Positions 1-12,619 are shown, counted from the stretch's first letter. The stretch: 64,000 nt of DNA from Brachynemurus nebulosus (GCA_035578155.1 JAPWDM010000045.1:2240501-2304500), one strand, 5' to 3'. Notes: generated by a model not told the origin, from the letters alone. Numbers and translations: made by a program.

Positions 1-105
1 CTGAATTTCGTACGTAATCGTATCCAATGTGCGACCGGCCTTAGTTTAACTGACATGAGACCCTTGATTGAACATGTAAATTCTGTATACTTTTTGGGAT
101 ATGCT

Positions 106-249
106 ATGTCATCAAAATAAATGCAACAAATGATGCAAAATTAGGCATACTCTAGTTTTTTGTTTCTTTTTCTTGTTGTCGTTCTTATATTGGAGTAACT
201 ATAATAACTTACGGTTATACGTCTAATTTTACTTCATTTGTTAATGTAA
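106..249. repeat. Short foldback MITE-like repeat, copy 1
   Basis: About 145 bp with imperfect complementary ends: an early stretch like TCATCAAAATAAATGC and a late stretch like ACTTCATTTGTTAATG. A second copy lies at 30091-30248 in the same orientation, with the same sub-terminal blocks and the same central GGAGTAACTATA-type core. Two dispersed copies with inverted ends suggest a small non-autonomous DNA element. The family and target duplication are not resolved. Confidence 0.5.
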
Positions 250-255
250 CTTTAT

Positions 256-850
256 AAATCTATATCTATTTTCTTATTCTATGATTGTAAATAAAATCAG
301 GATATTATGTTGTTTCAGATAACGGAATTAACAGTTGTTGCAATATGAATCCAGTCAATCAAACTCCACAAGATATTTGTTTAAAATGGAATATCAAGTT
401 TCTTTTAGTGGAAATTGGTAGATATCATAAATTTTTTAATAAAGTATACATAATGTAATTAATACATAGAATCTGTATATGCAACCATTTTCAGCCAATT
501 TTTTGTAATAATTCTGATTCAATTTTTTTTTTTTTATTGTAGAGATTTTAGAATAAAATAAATAGATATTATTAACGCATGTAAAAATTTTTTCTTGTCA
601 TAAATGAAGTTATATACCAAAGCGGTAAGTAGTAAGTAGAATGGGCAAACAGGTATTTGTTGAACAAAAATGCGTGCGCTAAGATAGTACTTGTTCCGCA
701 CGAGTAATAAAAAGTGGTTGATTAAACTAGGCTAATTTGATTATAAATTTTCTAGTTTTATAATAAAAATTTAAAAATATTTTTAATAATATTAAATTGG
801 GATCAGTTGTATTTTGTCAATTGTCAAATAAATGTTATAATTGAGGAGCT
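256..850. other. AT-rich non-coding stretch
   Basis: No credible ORF, RNA gene or clear repeat was recognised. It contains poly-T and poly-A runs and many in-frame stops in all frames. Confidence 0.5.
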
Positions 851-854
851 GGGT

Positions 855-1598
855 GGAAAAAGGGCGTAAGTCGCTTTACGCCCTTTTTCCTTAGAATTGA
901 TTTTCTAACTCTTTAGAGTGTCTACTTATAGTAAACAAATTTTTACAATGACCATAAATCAATTAATGCCCCTACGCTACGATAATAATTTGAAGCGTAT
1001 AAGCCATATTTACAAAAAATTAAATATATAATTAGTAACTTACAACTAAGAATGAATTTTTACAGTACATGACACATAATAGCCTTTAAAAGATATTTCT
1101 GGCCCTATGATGTACAGTATGATACAGAAAAATAAAGAAAATATCTAAATTTATTTTTTGGGGCAGTTAGCTGTGATTCTGTATTTTGAATTAAATTTCA
1201 CTTCTAAATAACTTTTTCAAATTATATTTTCTTATATTTTCATTAATTATAGTACTTTACTCTTAAGCCATATTTACATTTTTAAGCCCACCCTCGATAC
1301 AATCAGATATATCCAAATTTCCGTGGGTACTTTTTTAGCCTAAGACCAAGTACTAACTTTTATCAAGAATAAAATTTTCTGAAAAATTTGATATAAAATA
1401 GTTTTCCACATATAACCAACTTTCAGGCGGACACTGTACAACTATACATATAAATATTCATGAAATTAATATGAATCAAATGTTTTGGTTTAGAATTTAA
1501 TAAATGTGCTGACAAAGTTTAATTAGAATTTCAGAAAAAGGAAATAGAACTTATGTTTTTGTTCAATCAAAATTTTATCTGCAAAAAGGGCGTAAGTC
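855..1598. mobile_element. Candidate TIR element with GGGCGTAA-type ends
   Basis: A near-perfect hairpin at 855-890 has arms of the type AAAAAGGGCGTAA and TTACGCCCTTTTT. The same motif recurs at 1581-1598 (GCAAAAAGGGCGTAAGTC), inverted relative to 875-890. This could be a ~0.7-kb element bounded by the 875-890 and 1581-1598 copies, with an extra inverted half-copy at its left edge. There is no coding capacity. The target duplication is unclear. Confidence 0.35.
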
Positions 1599-1735
1599 AC
1601 GGTGACTATCGACATCATCATTACAATAATTATCAAAAAATATTCCATGTAAAGTCACGGCTAATTTTGTGTATTTAAGTTAACATATTTTATATGTGAC
1701 ATGATATGAAAAAGTGACATGATAGTAACTAAGTA

Positions 1736-4042
1736 GGGTAGTGTCGTGTAAGACGGCGCATTTAACATTTAGGTGGCTATAAAAAAATAACGGAAAATGT
1801 TATAGAAGTAAATTGTATTTATTCTAGTACCTTAATGATTAGTTAACGCTGTGATAAAGGATTTTTATTATAAACTCAATACCGGTCGAGTTATTAAAAA
1901 AAATTCACAAAATGGGAAATGCGCACTCTTACACGATCGGTTATGTAAGAGTGCGCATTGAGGTCGGTAAGAAGGCGCACTTATTAAAAAGCTTGGAATT
2001 TAGCACAAATCACGTTTAAATAATCACGCACCTACGTAACAGGAGAATTTCTATGTCAGCACTATAACAAAATTTTTGAAGGTTTAAGGGGATGGTAACG
2101 TTTATTCGGCATAAAAAGGACCATTTTTAAGAATTTTTTCAGACGTTACAAGTAAAACAAATTTAATTAATCGATCGTAGCATTATAGTACAACATACGA
2201 ACAACATTTCCTTAATTTTTTAAACCAAAATATAAATAATTAAGCAAACGGCAGCAAATCTTTGGAGGTGCCTCGAAAAAAAGTTGTTTGTCGGTGAACA
2301 ATATAACTCATGAGTGGATCATCCGAAATAAAAAAAATATATGATATCATTAGATAACCTCTTTCCTAAGGTATCCCTGAGAGGAATTTTTACTTTTTCG
2401 ATTTTTTAACTTTTGGTGGCACTTAGAAGTGAAAACATCGATTTTCGTCTAAAAAATTGACCTATTTGTTAAATATTGTAAAATTAATAATTACGAAAAA
2501 TAAAAAAAGCTCCCAGGGATACCTGGTCATTTATATAAGGAAGCAGTATACAAAATTTCAAAACAATCGGTCTAGTAGATTTTGATTTAAACTGTTCACC
2601 GGTTTCAAAAATGACAAGTGTCAGAAAATCGCTTTAAAGTTTTGTATACCTGAAAATGCAATATTAAATAATATGAAAAATTCTATAAGTTCTATATCTT
2701 ATTGTTAGTTAGTTTTACTCCGATTTGTTTCAAATTTTGACAAAACAATCTTACGATTTTGTACAATCATATGAAACAATAAAAAAAATAATGAGAAAAA
2801 ATTTTAATATGTTACCATCCCTTTGAGTGAAACAAGTTATGGGTATTCCAAACAAGTAGAAGAGTTATAACAGTACCGCGGCACACTACGTCGTCAAAAG
2901 TATGGGAATACTCTGACTCAAGATATGGCCACACTTTTGACGCCGTACTATACTTAATGTTACAGTAAACTACCGTGTCAAAATTGTGGATACACCTTGG
3001 GCCAGGATGACCCCATACTTTTGACGACGTAGTGTGCCGCCGTACTGTCATAGCTCTTTTACTCAGACGTATTGCGATTGTCAAAACTTATTTTTCGTTA
3101 TCGAAACTTATCGATACCGAATTACTTATCATAAAATGATTACAACTGGTTAATTTAGGCTCCATTAGTCCAATTAATTGAGTCAACAATAACACATTTT
3201 AAAAAAAAATTAATTTTCGTAACTTTTCGTAATGGAAAACTTGTGATCGTAGGTATCTCGTGAACGATGCGTCGTAGCGAAAAAATAACGAAATTTTTGA
3301 AGGTTTAAGTGAAACAATTCGTGGGTATTCCAAACATTTTACGACTAATAAAATATAGTTTTCGTTATCGAGAATTATCGATATCGAATTACTTTTTATA
3401 AATTGGTTATAACTGGTTAATTTTAGGCTCCAATAGTCTCAGTGATTTAATTAGTAATAGAATACTAATTACTCTATACGAAAAAAAAATTACTTTTCGT
3501 TATCGTTAGTTTTCGTAATCGTAAACTTTTAATATAGGAACTTGGGTTACACGAAATTACATTGTACAAAAGTTTACTGTATAGAATTCCTTAGAAAAGT
3601 TAAAGAAAAACACGATAAAAGAAGCTGTCGTGTAAGAATGTGTGCGCCGTCTTACACGCCTTTGTACTGCGCCATCTTACACGCCTGCCTATTGTCAACA
3701 AAATCATCCTGTGGGAACCAGCCACGCGTATTGACACAAACTAAAGTGAACGGAGCGAATTCGTGACTAACTTTACTAGCCACAGAAATATTCATAGCTT
3801 TTAATTTGTTTCGACATAAACCGTAGTAGCACATTCAAATTCGAGAAAAATAATATCAAATCGTACCAAAAATTTTAAACTTCTCTAGAATATTGCGATT
3901 ATATCGTAAACTAATATTCTTTGGTGAGCAATTACGGATACCCGAACACTTCAAAACACGATTAAAGTTTGTTACCGTTCTTGTTTTGAGAAAACAGGAG
4001 TGCACACTCTTACCGATCCCGCCATCTTACATGACCCTACCC
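1736..4042. mobile_element. 2.3-kb non-autonomous TIR element with TA target duplication
   Basis: The left end at 1736 reads GGGTAGTGTCGTGTAAGACG. The right end at 4042 is its diverged reverse complement (CATCTTACATGACCCTACCC). Both are flanked by TA, as expected for a Tc1/mariner-type element. Further blocks about 'TCTTACAC' and 'GCGCACTC' recur near 1925-1980, 3630-3680 and 4005-4030, which extends the end homology. The interior has a palindrome (2861-3057) and a direct duplication of ~80 bp (about 3090-3170 and 3357-3440). No transposase is visible, so it is non-autonomous or decayed. Confidence 0.55.
2861..3057. repeat. Palindrome inside the 1736-4042 element
   Basis: Two arms of about 46 bp are reverse complements. 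The left arm has CACACTACGTCGTCAAAAGT, and the right arm has ACTTTTGACGACGTAGTGTG near 3020-3040. The ~100-bp spacer carries a weaker copy of the same motif. An open frame on the minus strand across this region is a by-product of the palindrome. Confidence 0.75.
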
Positions 4043-4199
4043 TATATATATATTATAGGTATTATGTATTTTTATTTTTAACTCTTATCGGTCACCGATT
4101 CGTAAGTTTTCAATATTATTAGCATTTCGAAATACTGACAGTATTACGGGTAGTGTATAGTCATTACCGTAAGAAAAATGATAGACGTCAATAAATTAA

Positions 4200-4352
4200 C
4201 ACTTTCATTGCTGATCACGCGATATCACGTGATACGGCTACTTTACTATATGGCAAATCACGCGATATCGCGTGATAAATATAAGAACTTATTCAACATA
4301 AAATATTTCGCCATTTCACAAAGTCTATATTTTTAGTTTGGCAATGAAAGTG
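4200..4352. mobile_element. 153-bp MITE with TTAA target duplication
   Basis: The ends are CACTTTCATTGC and GCAATGAAAGTG, a perfect 12-bp TIR, flanked on both sides by TTAA (4196-4199 and 4353-4356). TTAA duplication points to a piggyBac-type transposase acting in trans. The interior is rich in CGCGATATCGCG-type palindromes. A diverged partial copy lies at about 6690-6790 in intron 1 of the receptor gene. Confidence 0.75.
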
Positions 4353-4356
4353 TTAA

Positions 4357-4940
4357 TTAAATTTGTTTTAACAAGCACTCTTAAGTAGTTGGTCCAAAAA
4401 ACGATATTTCAAAGGATTTTAATGAAACTTTTCTAGACATTTATTTAATTCAATACCAATAAGACGAGCCTATACCGAAAAAAATCGGCCGTCCCAGTTT
4501 TGAGAAAAACGGTTTCAAAGTTTTTTAATTTTAACACGGGCACTAATGGGAAGTTGACACATTCACACGAATTTTTTGAATAAAAATTTAATATGTTATA
4601 AAATACATAGTTACAAACCATATTTAATAACAAATAAAAATTAATGACCGAGCCGTTTTTGAAATATAATTAATCATTTTATAGCGTTTTTACAAAGATT
4701 TTCTAACAGTGCTTTTATATTACTATAACATAAGCGCGCGTAAATTAAAAAAGAAAACAAGTGGGATACAAATATAATAACTGAAGAATATTAATACATT
4801 ATTTAATTATTGCTAAAAGAAAATTTTTTCGCTGAGCTATACTTTTGTACCTGACTATTTTTTACCAAATACCTAACTATTGGTTGCAATTTTAAATTTT
4901 GAAACCTTTAAAAGAGAGAAAAAGGTCCTTTGTATATAAC
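4357..4940. other. AT-rich non-coding stretch
   Basis: No supported gene or recognised repeat. Short open frames here lack any family signature and are interrupted in neighbouring frames. Confidence 0.45.
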
Positions 4941-4944
4941 CTCC

Positions 4945-5125
4945 ATAAAGCTAGCCGTCCCCAAAAAACAAAAATTTGCAAAATTTCAAAAAACTACTAA
5001 ATAAAAAATAGATGTATTTTAGGTGTTATTTAGGTGTGCTAAAAAAATAGGTGTTTTTACAGTTTTCGAGAAAACTTGAAAAACAAAAAGGACGGCTAGG
5101 TTTACGTAAACCTAGCCGTTCCATA
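4945..5125. repeat. CTAGCCGTCC repeat, copy 1
   Basis: About 180 bp bounded by CTAGCCGTCC and GGACGGCTAGG, with internal AGGTGT and TTTTCGAGAAAAC motifs. The right end doubles back through GGTTTACGTAAACC. An inverted copy lies at about 58795-58975 with the same blocks in reverse order. It behaves as a small dispersed foldback or TIR element. No coding sequence. Confidence 0.6.
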
Positions 5126-5709
5126 GCTGTTTTCCCACGATGCTGTTAAAAATTTTGTAAAATGAAAATTTTAAGAAAAATCTTATAAAGTACTTTAAAC
5201 CACGGGAGCGCTGGGATTAACGTTAAAAACATTATGCACAGCGCCTCCACTGTTTGTTGGATATTATATATTTTGTTATGTAACTGAATATGAAAAATAA
5301 AAAAATTTCTTAACATTCTCAGCGCCTCCACCAGTAATATAATAGTGATGTTATAAATATGATAACTTGTTATAAATTTAGGTTATCATGTAAATTTAAA
5401 CCGTAAACATTCAATTGAAGTTGTCTAAAGTTAAATATTTATTGCTAGGGAATATTCTATGAAGGGTTAAATATTTATTATTTTAAAAGATCAGATAATA
5501 TTCAGTTTCGTATAGCAAACATTTATTAAATGTTTGTCCATAAAAAAAACATGTATTAAGCATTATCTTGAATATTACTGTAGTGTTTAGTAAATTGATT
5601 TATTAGTAAATTGACTTTATTTGTTCTATATATGTACATGTAAATATGGTTATCTAACTTTTTCCACAGATAAATATCTCATTATTTATTTTTCGAACAC
5701 AGTTATATA
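5126..5709. other. Region upstream of the receptor gene
   Basis: AT-rich. It presumably contains the 5' flank or promoter of the gustatory receptor gene, but no TATA, initiator or enhancer element can be assigned with confidence. Small open frames here have no recognisable content. Confidence 0.4.
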
Positions 5710-8700
5710 ATGTGTCATGAAGACGAAAATGACGTCTATTCGATATTTAAATTTTTACATTTTGTGTTAGCAGTAACTGGATCATTTCGCTACCCATTGG
5801 AACACCATGAACGATTTAAGCCAATAGTTTTAATTTTGCAATTCATTTTAACTTGTCTTAATATTTACAGTACTTTACGATTGTTCACTGACTTCGAAGT
5901 ATGGCATTCTCTCGTAATTTCATTTGTAATTACATACAATTATGCAGTATTCTATATTACGTCGAATATAAATCTAATTTTATTTGGAGTAATACACTTT
6001 AAGAAATATTGTTCAATTTTTAAAGAAATTGATTTTATTGATAAAAAGTTAGCGATGGTGGTACGTTTAAAAAATATCTCAAAATATAAAGTGATCATAA
6101 AAATTTTGTTGGTTTTCTGGATTTGTTACGTTTTATGTTTATTCAGTTTAGATGTTCTTGCACTATTTGTTGAGTTTACAGAAATACAATATACTGTCGG
6201 ATTAGCCGTGCAATATGTAGTATATTATTTTGGTTTTATGTGGACCATCATAAAAATTATGGAATTTAATTGTTTATTGTGGTTCCTAAATAAATATATT
6301 AATGGAATAAATAATTTACTTCGAAGTAGTAATCATTTGAATGTATTTAACCTAATAGATTCTATCGATTGTTCGAAGATATTATTGAAATGTTATGAAA
6401 TCGTTAAAAAAATTAATCAGTTGTTTGAACTGACAATTTTAAATTTTGTTACAGTACTGTATGTAAATGCTTTATTAATTCTTTTTATATTTAGTACATT
6501 TTCGTTCAAAGACTTACCATATTCAATCTATATGTTAACTATATCGTTATGTTTCCAAATTCCTCTGTTTTATTTAATGTGTCAACACAACGGAAATACT
6601 GTAAGTAATTTTATTTACTGTTGAAACTGTTGAATTTGGTGACTTTTTTTAAAAAAAGTTATTTAACCCAATTTTTTATTTACTAAGTATTACTAACACT
6701 TTCATTGACTATCACGCGCTAACGCGTGACACGGCTATTTTAATATATGCCTAATCGCGCGATATCGTATGATAAATATAAGAACCTACTTAATCGCACT
6801 TTGCGTACGCAAATTAACAATAAAATACACAATAGTATATTGTGCAACAAGTGCGGAAAGTTGTCGATTGCTCACTTGAGTGAAGTTGAGCGCATGATCG
6901 AAGTGAGTGCACTCAACTTCGCTCCAGTGGGCAATCAAAAACATTGCTGGTATTGCATAGGTATACTATTTTTTATAACTTTTTAAAATAGTATTTTTAA
7001 GTGTGTGTCTGTTTTTAGTTAATAATGCTTGAATTATTTTTATTAGTGGTTTCTATAGAAATGATGATAAGGGTATTTATTAAATGAAAACTCAATCTGA
7101 CCTTGCGGGTTTTCCATGACTATGCGTCTCTCCTATGCCTATAACGAATAAATGCACCAAATAACTTTTACCATTTTTGAAACTTATGAAAATATTTGAA
7201 CTTGAAACTTATGAAAATATAAAATAGGTTATAAATTGGTCATAATTAGTCAATCAGTTCTATTAATTTGGTCTGCAAAAGAACAAATTTTATTTAAAAG
7301 TTATTCAAGAATTATACAAAAATTTATTTGGAGGAATACTGATAATGTTAAGCAAAACTGTTGCGAAGTTAACACTCAAACAAATTTTGTTTTATATTTG
7401 TCATTCCTATACTATACATCTCGGATACCATACATATCGGAAATTACATTTGAACTTATAAACTTGATTGGTTAGATCAGTGGTTCCCAAACTGGTCTAT
7501 ATCGACTCCCAGGGGTCGATAACGACGTGCAAGGGGTCCACGTTGGCGAAAAAAAATTGGGAGTCGATGAGATCTAAATGGGGGTCTATAGCAACAGAGT
7601 AGATGTATAGAGAGGTAGGTTCGTTTTGTTGTTCTAAAATGTAAAAATTAAAAATTGGACACCTTTTTTTTTGGTCGTCACCTGCATTGGAAGATTGGGA
7701 GCGAGTTGTTGATTTGCTTGTCGGCGGCAGCAGGTGGAGAGCAAAAAAAAAAAGAAAACAAGCCATCAAGTGGAAGTTATACTTGCGGCAACAATGTTCC
7801 GTACAATTAGTTGTTTCTTTAAATTTTTTGTAACGGAATATGAAAGTAGATGAAATATTTTTTCTAATGAATTTTACGTCGGTTTACGTTTATCAAAATT
7901 GAACAGTGATATTTACTAAATGAACTAACAAAATTTTGCAAATATTAGATAATATTTAGGTATGTAATTAGGCATTAAAATAGACAGAAATTGTAATGTT
8001 TTTCGGGTACAGATTTATCAGCTATTCCTTACTTCTTTAATTTTTAAAACTCACTTTATAAAAAAATTACCAAAATACTCGTTTAACATAATACTAATAC
8101 AATTACTGATTAATAACATCTTGATCAAAGCAAAATATGTCATCAACTTTTATTTTTACATACCAAGAAAGTTGTGCAAGGAAAGTCAGTATCCGGACAA
8201 TCGCCACCACTGACAATCGTCACCTGTTTTATATTTTTGATGCTTGTAAAAAGGGTACCCTATCAATCACCACTACTGACAATTGCCACCAGTTTTATAT
8301 TTTAGGTCGTTGTAGAGACGAACTTGTCCTTACATATTATTTAACAAGAGGACTTTAAAGCAATAAAGTTTTACAAGTCAGTTTTACACTGGAACAAAAT
8401 ATTATACTAAATAAAATACAGGGTAAAACAGGGATAGATGGCCATGATTTTTTCAAAAGCCAATAGCGGAGCCAATTATGGCTATAAAAATCTGGAAAAT
8501 TTACAGAAACTGCTTCATGTAACTGTGAACCAAAATACGAGTTCCTTAATAAAGTAAGATCTTAGTTTAAAAAAATAAACTTTTTATAATTACGTAACAC
8601 TTGGCCATCTCACCCGTATATAGGGCTTAGATGGCCATATACCAAAGTTATAGGAAACTAGCCCACAAAATTCCTAAAAACGAAGGAGGAATTGTACTAA

Positions 8701-9160
8701 AAAGTTAATAATTTGTTTACATGTGTTTCTTAATGCATATATACATGCATAGGAAAAGGATTCTGTAACCTTTTTAGTCATTTTAACTTTAATTATAGCA
8801 CTTTTTAGATCTTCTTCTGTCTATCTGCCTTTAGTGGAATCAGGTCTAGGACCCGATATATTTGGTAAAAAAATTAAATATGTTAGAATAAACTATTAAA
8901 CAGGCGTTCAACTAACCCAATGATAGTATGACCATCTGTCCCAAACATCAGGAACAATGACCATAATGGGTCAACAAATATGGCCGACGAGAATGTCGGC
9001 AGCTAGAATACAGGGTGTAAAACAAATAACTCTCGTCCTTTTGTGGGGCGACTTATAGCACCGTGTAGACACTAAAATCGCAGGATTTTTTTCGGAATTA
9101 ACAGTCGCGTCACCCCTGAAAAGGATAAGTGTTATGTCCTTTACACCCTGTATATAATAT

Positions 9161-9238
<78 letters not shown>

Positions 9239-11235
9239 ATATATTATATACAGGGTGTAAAGGAAATAACTCTTATCCTTTTGAGGGGTGACGCGACTGT
9301 TAATTCCGAAAAAATTCCTGCGGTTTTAGTGTCTACAGGGTGCTATGGGTCACCCCACAAAAGGACGAGAGTTATTTGTTTTACACCCTGTATAATTATA
9401 TTACTGAATTCGTGCTTTAATAGCCTTTCATTTGATACCTTACTCGATATTCTTGTCCGAAAATTTTGTTTTTACTTTCCAGATTATATCCCCTAAAATT
9501 AACCCCCAGATTCGAAATTCAACTTCACATCTGTAATTAGGTCACTACACCTTATCGCCGTGTTAAGTTTCAAATTTTCGCGTTGAGTAGTTTCAGAGGA
9601 AATTGCCTGTGACACTCGGACAGACATCAAAGTGATTGTATAAGTGCTTCGTTTTTCCAATTTTGGTACGGAACACTAAAAAGGTCATCAACATCTCATT
9701 TTGGAGAATTTTCGAAGTTGTTTTACTGAATTTCTGAATTTGTACAGAGGGTCTATTTAAAATCGAAAACAATGTCAGGGGATTGACGCGACAAAGAAGT
9801 TTGGGAACCACTGGGTTAGATAAACATGATGTTAAAATTTTCATTGTAATACGTTATTTTTTGTTTTACTCGACTTAATAGCGTTTGACCTTGTAGATAT
9901 ATGACACTAGACAGCTTTGTTTACAGGAAAATTTTAAAATTTTTGATAGTGTTTTTTAGTTCTATTGACCAAAATCGCCACAAGCTTTTGTATTTTTAGA
10001 CAGGCCTGATTCTGATCTCAACTGAGCGCTTTTCTATTATAAAGCCGCTTCTACAGTCGTGTTGAGACTAAAAAAATATCATGGCCACCCTTTGATTTGT
10101 CTCTTTTTATTATTACTCTTCTCTTTCTAAAATAAATTAGCAGATTTATATCTCTATAGTTAACCAGTGACTTTTTAACAAAATGCTATTATATGATTTA
10201 ATTTAAATAAAATTTAAGTCAATTTAAATAAAATTGTCGTATAATTTTTTGATAAAAATAAGCAAATATTAATTTAAAATACTATAAGCAATGAGCCATT
10301 TTCTCAAAATGGTATGTAATAGTCTGACACCAGGGCAGCGACACAGGTAATTTGGGACTACATCTCTATGATTGAAATTTAAATTTAAAAATTACTAAGT
10401 AACCGCATAAGAAAATTGTTTAACACCAGGGCGGCGACACGGGTTATTCGGTACTATATCTATAGTTGGAATATTAATTTCTAAAAAAAAAACAATATTC
10501 CTAGGTAACCGAATTGGAAAATTTCGTTGCTAAAGTGGAATTAACAGACAGTGATTTTTGGTTGGTTAAATTAATATCTCGATTATAGACATGTAATCCC
10601 AGATACCTGTGTCGCCGCCCTGGTGACAGATTGCTACATATTTGAGAAAATGGTCCATTCCAAATATTGTAGAATAGCTCCGAATAGTATTAAATACATA
10701 GATATATAATCTACTATAGTTAAATATGCAGAACACCCTTCTTATTTCGTACCTCAGTTTTCAAGCTTTTTTTAGTCTCAATACGATAGTACTTATACTA
10801 TTTTTTTTAACTTACAGATCTCAGAAGTGACCGATACAATTTTCTACGTAGCTTTGAGGAACAAAAATGTGGAAGATTTATGCAAAGTAAAATTTTAATA
10901 AATTTATTTATGATATTTATATGAAAAATTGTTGAAATTTCTTTATAGTTGAAATCACTGGCTTTACAAATGCAACATCAAAAACCGACACTTTCAATAT
11001 TTGGATTATTTTACTTGGATAATAAATTCATCGTTGAGGTAAAATGTATAGGTGTACTATTTTTTATTAAATAGACACATTTTGAAATTTTCCTCTTTCA
11101 TTTCTATTTCAGATAGTTTTGAGCATTATTAATTGCGTCGTCATTTTATTGCAGTTTCATCAATATGAAATTAGCAGCTTTCAGGCGAACGACAACAGTT
11201 TACACAATAAGACAATACTAAAGCCCGAAATATAA
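5710..11235 (+). CDS. Insect gustatory receptor (7-transmembrane chemoreceptor), four exons
   Basis: Seen: exon 1 is 5710-6600 (297 codons, ending at the donor GTAAGT), exon 2 is 10818-10886, exon 3 is 10949-11038 and exon 4 is 11113-11235 (stop TAA). All introns are GT-AG and phase 0, giving about 390 residues, the usual length for the insect Gr family. Exon 1 is rich in hydrophobic spans at about residues 38-58, 67-92, 128-152, 163-185, 244-265 and 272-290. The last span lies in exon 4, so seven fit the family. The C-terminus has the family pattern: exon 3 carries HQKPTLSIFGLFYLD, and exon 4 carries CVVILLQF where most members have TYhhhhhQF, with NC in place of TY. Known: Grs are ligand-gated cation channels in the membrane of taste neurons. 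Ligand and subtype (sugar, CO2, bitter) cannot be told from sequence. Intron 1 is 4.2 kb because of transposon insertions, while introns 2 and 3 are 62 and 74 bp. The frame is intact through all four exons, so the gene is probably functional. An odorant receptor is less likely given the C-terminal motif. Confidence 0.88.
6690..6790. repeat. Degraded partial copy of the 4200-4352 MITE
   Basis: It contains TAACACTTTCATTG followed by ATCACGCG, GTGACACGGCTA and GATAAATATAAGAACCT blocks in the same order as in the 4200-4352 element. The right end is missing. It lies in the first intron of the receptor gene. Confidence 0.6.
6863..6938. repeat. Hairpin in receptor intron 1
   Basis: Imperfect inverted repeat: GATTGCTCACTTGAGTGAAG on the left pairs with CTTCGCTCCAGTGGGCAATC on the right, with a short spacer of further AAGTGAG/CACT-like motifs. 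It could be a remnant of a foldback element. No function is inferred. Confidence 0.6.
7478..9813. mobile_element. hAT-superfamily element in the receptor intron, 8-bp target duplication
   Basis: The 5' end is CAGTGGTTCCCAAACTGG and the 3' end is AGTTTGGGAACCACTG, the classic hAT terminal motif. Both sides carry the identical octamer GGTTAGAT (7470-7477 and 9814-9821), the 8-bp duplication expected of hAT transposition. Length is 2336 bp. No intact transposase is present. The interior has a ~70-bp direct repeat (about 8195-8310), a nested pair of inverted MITEs with an (AT)n tract (9011-9390), and blocks shared with the relic at 17310-19725. The insertion is inside intron 1 of the receptor and leaves its splice sites untouched. 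Confidence 0.85.
9011..9390. repeat. Inverted pair of 140-bp CAGGGTGTAAA elements joined by AC/AT microsatellite
   Basis: Copy 1 is 9011-9150 and copy 2 is 9249-9390, in opposite orientation. Each begins CAGGGTGTAAA and ends TTTACACCCTG, with TA at the outer junctions. They are separated by (AC)n/(AT)n. The interiors match as reverse complements with scattered substitutions. Each half looks like a TA-flanked MITE, and together they form a long palindrome nested in the hAT element. Confidence 0.75.
10054..10789. mobile_element. MITE-like element at the 3' end of receptor intron 1
   Basis: The ends share an inverted ~23-bp motif: TTGAGACTAAAAAA near 10061 and TTTTTTAGTCTCAA near 10768. The interior carries three copies of a block with ACCAGGGCGGCGACACGGGT. 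Two are direct (about 10330 and 10424) and one is inverted (about 10607-10640). No coding capacity. The right end lies only ~30 bp upstream of the exon 2 acceptor. Confidence 0.55.
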
Positions 11236-11612
11236 CCTAGAAATTTATAAATTTTTGAATTGTGTGCTATTTCATTAGATAAATCTCCGGTCTCGTTATT
11301 AAGAGTGATCGTATCATTGTCCGCAACAGTTGTAAACCCGAGTCAAGATTTTAATACTGCATTGACCCTTCTAACATCTAAATGAGCCTATATTCACCCT
11401 AAGTGAACCTATATCGACTCTTAATGAACCTACAAACACAATGTTTACAAATAATAACCCTACATTGAAGCTACTTAACCGTCCATAAACCTATCTTAAT
11501 GCTATTTAACACTTTATAAACAATTAAATAGTAGGTCTGAGCAGGTTCGATGTAGTCTCAAAACATTTTATTAGTTTAAAAAAATATATGGGAAAAAATA
11601 ATATACATAATA

Positions 11613-12617
11613 CAGTGTCTCTCATAAAGTACGCATGATATGGGGAACAATTTTATTATTGATTCCTTGAAAAATATCCTAGTGGGCTTAGTTGGTGCAT
11701 CAGTTTAAATGAGATACTAGCTAAACACATCGTACCGCCCGCTTAATATTTGACAGGAAACCGGAAATTTCAAATTTGTGAATTATGAAAAATGATAATC
11801 CTTTGAAGGTTATTGATTACCTCCTGATGAAATTTTGGCATCGTATCAAAATTAGGCATAGTAAATATATTCCGAAAGCTAAATATCACAGTTTGCAAAA
11901 ATAAAGCCCAAAAATCTGCTTTTCCAAAATACGAATTTAACTGACCCTAAATTCAAAATAATTGTACGAATTCTAGCAAAATAAAACTTATACCATTCGT
12001 TGAGATCTGCGTATTCATAAAATCACAATTATCATCAAAATATTGCTACAGACATCGGCCTTTCAATAGAAAAATTTAACTTGGTCACAAAAAGACACGC
12101 TCTGTAATATTGGAATTTTAACAAGCATTAAATAATTGTTATTTCTTTATTTTCTTTGCAGTTAGTAGTCAAAATACTCGTTACGCAAATCTCATTTCAT
12201 TGATGACAATTGTGATTTTATGAATAAACAGATCTCAAAGAACGGTATGATTTGTATTTTGCTAGAATTCATAAAATTTTTTGTATCTAGGGGTACTTAA
12301 AGCCGTATTTTCAAAAAACAGATTTTTGAGCTTTATTCTTGCAGACTATAATATTTAGCTATCAGAATATGTTTACTACACTTAAATTTGATATGATGCC
12401 AAAATTTAATCAGAAAATGACCGACAACTTTCAAATTATTACCATTTTTAATAATTCACGAAATTTCCGGTTTCCCGCCAAATAGTAAGCGGAACTAAGA
12501 TGTGTTTAGCTATTTGTTCATTTCAACTGATGCCCGAACTAACTTCACTAAAATAGTTTTTAAAAAAATTAATAGTAAAAAGTTTCCCATATGGTGTGAA
12601 ATTCATGAAAGACACTG
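11613..12617. mobile_element. 1-kb foldback element with TA target duplication
   Basis: The ends are CAGTGTCTCTCATAAAG and CATGAAAGACACTG, flanked by TA on both sides. The two halves are reverse complements over most of their length: the 11700-11770 region with GACAGGAAACCGGAAATTTC matches 12460-12490. The arms are diverged by roughly 15-20% by eye, with a centre near 12100. No ORF. It lies 377 bp downstream of the receptor stop codon. Confidence 0.75.
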
Positions 12618-12619
12618 TA

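Noticed and set aside
2812..3084. 90-residue minus-strand frame.
   Set aside because: It spans a palindrome, so both halves encode mirrored low-information sequence. No family signature.
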